Positions 58,986-64,000 of a stretch of DNA of 64,000 nucleotides are shown piece after piece. The translations under genes were made by a program, and so were the position numbers. Every line of letters begins with the position of its first letter. Positions within the stretch are counted from its first letter, which is position 1. Where the stretch lies: NCBI RefSeq assembly GCF_900112605.1, contig NZ_FOMJ01000001.1, forward strand, positions 86,577 through 150,576, written 5' to 3'. This stretch comes from Thiohalospira halophila DSM 15071 (lineage in GTDB: Bacteria > Pseudomonadota > Gammaproteobacteria > Thiohalospirales > Thiohalospiraceae). The notes under the pieces were generated by a model, which was not told the DNA's origin, ran no database searches, and worked only from the letters and a program-made list of their open reading frames with translations.

Positions 58986-59338
58986 GGGTGCTCCTTGTCG
59001 TCGACGGGCCGCTTGATGGCGGTCCGCCCTTGCAGGCTGAGTTCCCGGCGCTCGCCATCGTCGCGGACGATGACGCGGCGGCGCTCGATGCGGATCACGC
59101 GCAGTCCGGCGTGCTCCTCCCCGGCGCGCAGCCAGACGCCGTTGATGCGGGCCCGGGACGTCTCTCCGTGGAGGATGGACGAGACCCGGGGTGCGCCGGA
59201 GGAGGTGCCCGGCGACTCGCCGGCGCTAGCCCCCTCCTGTCCCGCCGGCGGCCGAGTGGGGTCACCCAGGGCGAAAGCGGGACCGGAAGCGGCCAGCAGC
59301 AGGCCGGCGATGAGCCAGGGGATCGTGGGGCTAGACAC
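58982..59338 (-). CDS. mshK: MshK-like protein
   Basis: 118 aa from GTG (complement of 59336-59338). Signal peptide WLIAGLLLAASGPAFA then DPTRPP, the PilP-like opening, and a small beta domain (VSSILHGETSRARINGVWLRAGEEHAGLRVIRI). Corresponds to MshK, the periplasmic link to the secretin. Overlaps mshL (4 nt) and mshJ (8 nt). Confidence 0.85.
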   Translation of the reverse strand: MSSPTIPWLIAGLLLAASGPAFALGDPTRPPAGQEGASAGESPGTSSGAPRVSSILHGETSRARINGVWLRAGEEHAGLRVIRIERRRVIVRDDGERRELSLQGRTAIKRPVDDKEHP

Positions 59339-59987
59339 CGAGCCAGTCCTCGTGGCCGCTCAGGGTAAACAGGCGCAGAGTGACCCGCGCCCGGGGGTGG
59401 TCGATCACCTCGTACTCCAGCCGCTGCCAGCCGAAGCGCCAGGGGAGGTCCTCCACGCGCTCCAGCCACGCAGTAGTGGCGCCGTAATCGGCCTCGAAGA
59501 CCAGCTCCACGCCGTGGCGGTAGATCCCCGGTCCCCGCTCGTCGGGCTCCAGTATGGTCTGGGTGGGCCGGGTGCGCAGGGCGATGAGTCGGGTCCCGGC
59601 ATCAGTCCTCAGCAGGCGGCGCAGGACCTGCTTCATCCGGTCCGGCGGGATGAGATCGGCGGTGAGGTCGCGCAGTTCGGCGGTGAGTTCGTCGATGCGG
59701 GCGCGGATCTCGCGGATCTCGGTGCGTACGGCCTCGTCCGGATCCTGCTCCAGCCGGGTGGCCAGTTCGTTTACCTCCTCGGCTACCTGCGCCTGTGCCT
59801 CGCGGGCATCGGCGATCCGGACCTCGGCGGCCGCGGTGCGGTCGACCCAGGCGCTGCCCAGCATCAGCCACCAGATCCCGCCGGTGGCGGCCACCAGGGC
59901 CAGGAGGCCCAGGAGGCGCTCGCGCCGGCCACGACCCTCTACCCAGCCGGCGGCGCGCTCGCCCAGTGCGCGCAGGCGTTCCCTCAC
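59331..59987 (-). CDS. mshJ: MshJ-like (PilO-type) inner-membrane protein
   Basis: 218 aa. One N-terminal helix (LLGLLALVAATGGIWWLML), a coiled coil of about 80 residues (AQVAEEVNELATRLEQDPDEAVRTE) and a C-terminal ferredoxin-like domain (GVELVFEADYGATTAWLERVEDLPW), the PilO/GspM layout. Part of the alignment complex with MshI and MshK. Confidence 0.88.
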   Translation of the reverse strand: MRERLRALGERAAGWVEGRGRRERLLGLLALVAATGGIWWLMLGSAWVDRTAAAEVRIADAREAQAQVAEEVNELATRLEQDPDEAVRTEIREIRARIDELTAELRDLTADLIPPDRMKQVLRRLLRTDAGTRLIALRTRPTQTILEPDERGPGIYRHGVELVFEADYGATTAWLERVEDLPWRFGWQRLEYEVIDHPRARVTLRLFTLSGHEDWLGV

Positions 59988-61540
59988 GGCGCGCCCTCCC
60001 CGTCGGCGTCCCGCTCGGCTTCCGTGAGCAGACTGCGGCTGACCAGGTGGAAGTCGAGGTAGTCGCCGTCCTCGCGCCGCTGGAGGTCCATCCGGGCGAA
60101 GCGGCTGGCGGTGAAGGCGCCGCTGGCCGCCAGCCCCTCCACGAAGGCGGGGACCTGTTCGGCGGCGGTGGCGCTGCCTTCGAAACGGGCAGCCCCCTCA
60201 CCGGCGAGTACGAAGCGGCGCAGCCAGAGCCCTCGGGGCGGGGCATCTGCGAGCCCCGTCAGGAGCGGGGAGAAGCCGCCGTGGCCCATGCCCTCCAGAT
60301 CGTCGAGGGCCTCGCGGAAGCGCTTCTGGCCGGCCAGCTCGGTGCGGGCCCGCTCCAGCTCCGCCTCCAGCTCGGGGTCCACCTCGCGCGCCTCCAGTCG
60401 CTGGTTCAGTTCATCCCTGCGCTCGCGGAGTGCGTTCAACTCCGCCTCCACGGCGACCGCCTGCGCCTCGGCCCGATGGGCCTGCCAGCCCAGGGTCCCG
60501 GAGAGGCCCGTCAGGACTATCAGCCAGAGGAGGAGGGCAGCGGCCAGCGCCCGGGGCGCGAGGTAGTCGCGCTGCTGGCGATGGCCGGTGTGGAGGTCGA
60601 TGGTTTCACCGGTCTCTGCCCGGAGGGCGCCGCCGGCGGCCAGAGTGGCGCGGGAGAGGGTCTCGGCCTCCGCCTCGCACTCGATGTTGAGGACGTGGGA
60701 GAGTTCCAGGGCGCTGGCGGCGATGTTCAGGTTGGTGTTGATGTAGTCGATGAGCGGCCCCCGGTCCATGGGGGTGGGGGCGATGAGGGCGCGGGCCGCC
60801 GGGGCCGAGGCGAGCTGGCGTTCGTAGTAGTCCAGGGAGCGCTGCAGCTCCAGGGCGATCCCCTCCATCTCCAGGGTGCTGCCCTCGGCGAGGCGGCCGG
60901 TACCCGCCTCCAGCCGCCGGGCCAGGTAGAGCCCCTGGTCGTGGGTCAGCAGGATGACGCCGTCTTCCCGGCAGAGATGAAGGGTGGCGGTGCCGCCGGC
61001 CTCGTCGGGGATCCGGGCGGTGAGGTTACGCAGGGCCGATTCGCGCACCTCCACCGCCTCGGGCTGCAGTCCGGCCGATGCAATGGTGTCGATAACCCGC
61101 TGCACCACCGGCCGATGCACGACGAAGGCGAAGACCATGCGGCTGGCGCCCCGGTCGGAGTGCTGGGGCAGGGTGGCGATGACCGCCTCTTCCGGCGGGA
61201 AGTCGACGAGATCGCCCAGGCGCCAGCGCAGGGCGTCGGCCATCTCCTCGGGGGGGACCTCGGGCGCCTCCAGGTGGAGGAGCTGGTAGGCGCCGTCATC
61301 CAGGACCGCTACCGCCGGGCTGCCGCCCAGTCCCAGGCGCTCGACCTCGCGACCCAGCGCCGCGGACGGGGATTCCTCGGCGAAGTCCCCGGCGGCGCAG
61401 GCCACCAGGTTCTCGCCGGTCTCATCCACCGCGGCCAGGCTGAAGGTATCCTCTCCCAGAAAGACGCCCGTGCGCCCCTCATGGCGGGGTTGACGGTGCA
61501 GACGACGTTTCAGGGCCTCGAGGAAGCGAAGACGCGACAT
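59984..61540 (-). CDS. mshI: MshI-like fused PilM/PilN protein
   Basis: 518 aa. N-terminal actin-like PilM part (FSLAAVDETGENLVACAAGDFAEES...; VAVLDDGAYQLLHLEAP), then from about residue 335 a membrane helix (LAAALLLWLIVLTGLSGTLGW), a coiled coil and a PilN-like end (LWLRRFVLAGEGAARFEG). So the cytoplasmic PilM and inner-membrane PilN functions are in one chain, as in MshI relatives. First gene of the minus-strand msh transcript; divergent from the minor pilins. Confidence 0.88.
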   Translation of the reverse strand: MSRLRFLEALKRRLHRQPRHEGRTGVFLGEDTFSLAAVDETGENLVACAAGDFAEESPSAALGREVERLGLGGSPAVAVLDDGAYQLLHLEAPEVPPEEMADALRWRLGDLVDFPPEEAVIATLPQHSDRGASRMVFAFVVHRPVVQRVIDTIASAGLQPEAVEVRESALRNLTARIPDEAGGTATLHLCREDGVILLTHDQGLYLARRLEAGTGRLAEGSTLEMEGIALELQRSLDYYERQLASAPAARALIAPTPMDRGPLIDYINTNLNIAASALELSHVLNIECEAEAETLSRATLAAGGALRAETGETIDLHTGHRQQRDYLAPRALAAALLLWLIVLTGLSGTLGWQAHRAEAQAVAVEAELNALRERRDELNQRLEAREVDPELEAELERARTELAGQKRFREALDDLEGMGHGGFSPLLTGLADAPPRGLWLRRFVLAGEGAARFEGSATAAEQVPAFVEGLAASGAFTASRFARMDLQRREDGDYLDFHLVSRSLLTEAERDADGEGAP

Positions 61541-61688
61541 GGACGGGAACCTTTCCTTGGGGCCCCCATGTTACGGGGCCGGAGGTGGGCGAGGGAAGAA
61601 CACGGTGCGAGGCGGGGATCAAGGTTAACAGGTGTTAAAGATCATCCAGATGGTGACCGTCGTCTCCGCCGGGTTCACAATCCCGGTC

Positions 61689-62165
61689 ATGGGACGCGGA
61701 TTCACGCTACTGGAACTGGTGCTGGTGCTGGTCATCCTCGGGGTGCTGGCCGCCGTTGCCGTGCCCCGGCTGAGCCTTAATACGGGCCTGGAGGCGCGCT
61801 CGGCGGCCACCGACCTGGTGGTGGCCCTGCGCGGGGCCCAGCTGCACGCCATGAACGGGGTGCCGGGGGTAGTGATGGGAGTGGACGGCGCCGGCTGGTC
61901 GGCCACTTCCGAAGGCGATGAGCTCCGTCTGCCCGGCGGTCTCGGCCAGGGCGAGTGGCCGGGCAGTGTTGCAGTGACCCTGGGGGGGTGCGCTCCCGGG
62001 CGATTGGGCTTTGATGGCCTGGGTCGGCCCGAGTGCGACGATACCTCCCTGTCGGACCCGGTCCGGATCCGGCTCCAGGCCGGCGGTTCGGGGCAGACCG
62101 TCTGTCTCCATCCCGAGACCGGCTACACCGAGCGCCGGCCGGGCGATGCGAGCTGCGGGGCGTGA
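61689..62165 (+). CDS. mshC: MshC-like minor pilin
   Basis: 158 aa with prepilin leader MGRG-FTLLELVLVLVILGVLAAVAV (Glu5). ATG 61689 gives the short leader expected for peptidase PilD; longer frames from 61632 do not. The body has two Cys (GGCAPGRLG, ECDDTS) plus TVCLHPETG, as in GspH/MshC-type minor pilins. First gene of the plus-strand minor-pilin operon. Confidence 0.85.
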   Translation: MGRGFTLLELVLVLVILGVLAAVAVPRLSLNTGLEARSAATDLVVALRGAQLHAMNGVPGVVMGVDGAGWSATSEGDELRLPGGLGQGEWPGSVAVTLGGCAPGRLGFDGLGRPECDDTSLSDPVRIRLQAGGSGQTVCLHPETGYTERRPGDASCGA

Positions 62166-62167
62166 GA

Positions 62168-62629
62168 ATGCGGAAGCAGCGCGGCTTTACCCTCATCGAG
62201 ATGGTCGTCTTCATCGTCGTCCTGGGGGTGGGGATCACCGGCACCCTGGCGGCCATCGTCCACGCCACCCGGGATGCCGCCGACCCCCTGATCCAACTGC
62301 GCGCCGCCGAACTGGGCAAGAGTTATCTCGACGAGGTGATGGCCGTGCCCTATGCGAAGAAAGGTGAGCCCTGTGATAACCCCGATGTTCGCGCCGATTT
62401 CGAGCACCTTGAGTGTTACAACGGCCTGAGTGATCAGCCGCCGCAACCCGCAACCGGAGACGAAGAGACCATGGATGAGGTCTATCGCGGTTGGACCGTG
62501 GAGGTGGCCGTTGACAACGAGGATAAGTGGGAAGGAGCGGACGGGCGCCGGGTCATCGTCACGGTGACACCGCCGGGCAATGGGGCTGGCCCCATCGAAC
62601 TGTCCGCCTTTCGGGGCAAGGAGAATTGA
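62168..62629 (+). CDS. mshD: MshD-like minor pilin
   Basis: 153 aa with leader MRKQRG-FTLIEMVVFIVVLGVGITG (Glu5). The mid region AADPLIQLRAAELGKSYLDEVMAVPY is typical of MshD/GspI minor pilins. Follows mshC by 2 nt, so it is coupled. ATG 62168 preferred over GTG 62162. Confidence 0.87.
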   Translation: MRKQRGFTLIEMVVFIVVLGVGITGTLAAIVHATRDAADPLIQLRAAELGKSYLDEVMAVPYAKKGEPCDNPDVRADFEHLECYNGLSDQPPQPATGDEETMDEVYRGWTVEVAVDNEDKWEGADGRRVIVTVTPPGNGAGPIELSAFRGKEN

Positions 62630-62631
62630 GC

Positions 62632-63513
62632 GTGATCCGGCAGTCCGGCTTCACCCTGATCGAGGCAGTCCTGGTCCTGGTCCTGCTCGGCGTCCTGAGC
62701 ATCGGCCTGGCCGCCTTTATCGACAACGCCACCGACCACTACGCCGATACCGCCGAGCGCACCCGGCTGCTGGGCGAGGCGCGGCTGGCCCTCACCCGGA
62801 TGGGGCGGGAGATCGAGAGGGCGCTGCCCTACTCCCTGCGTACCGATTCCGACGGGGATGCCCGATGTCTGGAGTTCCTCCCGACCCGGGACGGGGGGCG
62901 CTATCAGGCCGAGGGTGGCCCGTATCCGGGAGGTGCGGAACGGGAGCCGCTGCCTGTCGGGGAAACGGCGACTTCCTTCCACGTCCTGGGCTTCGAGGGA
63001 GTGAGTGGGGATGGGGATCTGACCCACCTTCGACAGGCCGGGGTCGAGTACATTGCAGTCTATCCCGCTCCGCCGGCCGATACCCATATCTACGGGGAAG
63101 GAGCTGACCCGGCCGCGGGCGATGATGTGGCCCTGCGCCGTTTTGCCAGTGCGGCTGCGACGAGTATCGGGGGTGTCGTGCAGGTGAACCTGGCGAATGA
63201 TACGCGCTTCCCGCGCCACGCTCCGCAGCCGCATCGCTTCTTCCTTGTCGGCTCACCGGTGAGCTTCTGTGTGGAGGGTGGCGACCTGCTCCGCTACGAA
63301 GGCTATGGCTTGCAGGTCGATCAGCCCCTGCCGCCTGGCGGGACCGGCCGCCCGCTGGCGCGGGGATTGGGCGCCGGTTCGACCTTCGAACTGGAGCCGG
63401 CGGGCCTGGAGCGGCGCGGCCTGGTCCGCGCCCGCCTGGAACTGGAGCCGCAGAGCGACGGCGGCGGACCTCTAACGGTGGAACATGCCTTCAGTACCCG
63501 CAACCATCCGTGA
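62632..63513 (+). CDS. mshO: MshO-like minor pilin
   Basis: 293 aa from GTG 62632; leader MIRQSG-FTLIEAVLVLVLLGVLSIG. Large GspJ-like body with LLGEARLALTRMGREIERALPYS, typical of MshO. Cys in RCLEFLPT and SFCVEGG. Overlaps mshP by 29 nt. Confidence 0.87.
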   Translation: MIRQSGFTLIEAVLVLVLLGVLSIGLAAFIDNATDHYADTAERTRLLGEARLALTRMGREIERALPYSLRTDSDGDARCLEFLPTRDGGRYQAEGGPYPGGAEREPLPVGETATSFHVLGFEGVSGDGDLTHLRQAGVEYIAVYPAPPADTHIYGEGADPAAGDDVALRRFASAAATSIGGVVQVNLANDTRFPRHAPQPHRFFLVGSPVSFCVEGGDLLRYEGYGLQVDQPLPPGGTGRPLARGLGAGSTFELEPAGLERRGLVRARLELEPQSDGGGPLTVEHAFSTRNHP

Positions 63514-63889
63514 GCAGACGGGCCTGGGGCTGCCCCTGGCCATCTCCGTCCTACTGCTGCTGGCGGTGGTGGCCGCCGGCGTGACCCAATGGATGGGCGC
63601 CGCCCATGAGGAGGTGGCCGCCGAGGTCACCTCCCTGCGTGCCGAAGCCGCCGCTCGGAGCGGGCTGGAGTGGGCCCGGTACCGGATCGTAACGGACGAC
63701 AGTTGCCCGAACAGCACGACCCTGGATCTGGACAGGGGTTCGGGATGTACCGTCGAGCTGGAAGACGAGGGTTGCCAGGAGGTCTCCGTTGGAGGGGACT
63801 CGATCTACGCCGTGGAGATGGTAGGCCGGTGCCCCCTCTGGGGTGACCTGGAGAGCAAACGGACCCTGCGGATGCGAGTGAGACCGTGA
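63485..63889 (+). CDS. mshP: MshP-like pseudopilin
   Basis: 134 aa. N-terminal helix preceded by an atypical leader (TGLGLPLAISVLLLLAVVAAGV) without Glu5, as in GspK/MshP proteins. Conserved EAAARSGLEWARYRI segment and Cys in CPNSTTLD, GCTVELEDEGC and GRCPLWG. Likely at the pilus tip with MshQ. Confidence 0.8.
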   Translation: MPSVPATIREQTGLGLPLAISVLLLLAVVAAGVTQWMGAAHEEVAAEVTSLRAEAAARSGLEWARYRIVTDDSCPNSTTLDLDRGSGCTVELEDEGCQEVSVGGDSIYAVEMVGRCPLWGDLESKRTLRMRVRP

Positions 63890-63891
63890 AG

Positions 63892-64000
63892 ATGAGAGCG
63901 AAAAGAGGTCGTTTTACCAGCAGTTTCGCGGTCGTTCTCTGCTGGTTTTTTGGGGTTTTTCTCTTCGCTTTACCGGCGGTAGCCAGCGCCGAATGCTCAG
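63892..64000 (+). CDS. Start of a putative MshQ gene (partial)
   Basis: ATG 63892 follows the mshP stop by 2 nt. The 36 residues visible form a signal peptide: basic start RAKRGRF, hydrophobic VVLCWFFGVFLFALPAVASA, then EC at the cut. Position predicts MshQ, the large adhesin-like protein; the rest is outside the window, so the call rests on synteny. Confidence 0.6.
   Translation, partial: MRAKRGRFTSSFAVVLCWFFGVFLFALPAVASAECS

Overview
The window is high-GC bacterial DNA with a strongly acidic predicted proteome. It carries a high-potential iron-sulfur protein (HiPIP), a full MSHA-type pilus locus, ZipA, LigA, QueF and HemN. This points to a gammaproteobacterium, most likely a halophilic relative of the Ectothiorhodospiraceae/Thiohalospira group. 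That placement is inferred from gene content and composition, not from a marker phylogeny.

Region 1 (1-20247) is an integrated mobile element that continues off the left edge. Its right border is a truncated tRNA-Pro 3' end (20203-20247), the usual scar of integration into a tRNA gene. The core genes are a YqaJ-type exonuclease, a B12-dependent class II ribonucleotide reductase (NrdJ) split by a group I intron, a CobS-like AAA+ ATPase, a DUF3150 protein, an HExxH/VWA CobT-like protein, a toprim primase and several small proteins. From memory, this gene set resembles the recombination modules of integrative conjugative elements and large plasmids. Ten genes or small operons in it each begin with the same kind of leader: a perfect or near-perfect GC-rich hairpin (commonly CCCACC...GGTGGG), usually followed by a second sequence that can pair with the ribosome-binding site. 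Two leaders also contain a 59-nt element with covarying stems and a potential pseudoknot. Six tiny single-helix membrane proteins, several of them paralogous, lie in a row at 1869-2586.

Inside the element, 7.5-12.5 kb is a much AT-richer minus-strand insert. It holds three unrecognised genes (one a lipoprotein), an IS30-family insertion sequence, a GIY-YIG nuclease, a potassium-channel-like protein and two small unknown proteins.

Region 2 (20248-43800) is chromosomal. It contains a periplasmic thiol cluster (DsbD, DsbG, Tat-exported DsrE-like protein) divergent from a two-component system, with two PmrA-type boxes between them. Then come PsiE, PrmB, HemN, a phosphohexomutase, GalU, HiPIP, a cytochrome b561-PepSY-two-component operon and a CzcCBA-type metal efflux operon. 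The last two operons share an identical promoter architecture: TTCAG-N6-TTCAG-N10-TAGG(G/C)T. A DUF3240 protein, a VIT-like membrane protein, tRNA-Asn, a FGGY kinase and QueF follow.

Region 3 (43904-64000) carries smc-zipA-ligA, pilT and the MSHA pilus locus: two tandem major-type pilins and mshF-like, G, E, N, L, K, J, I on the minus strand, and minor pilins plus the start of mshQ on the plus strand. No mshM is present between mshL and mshN.
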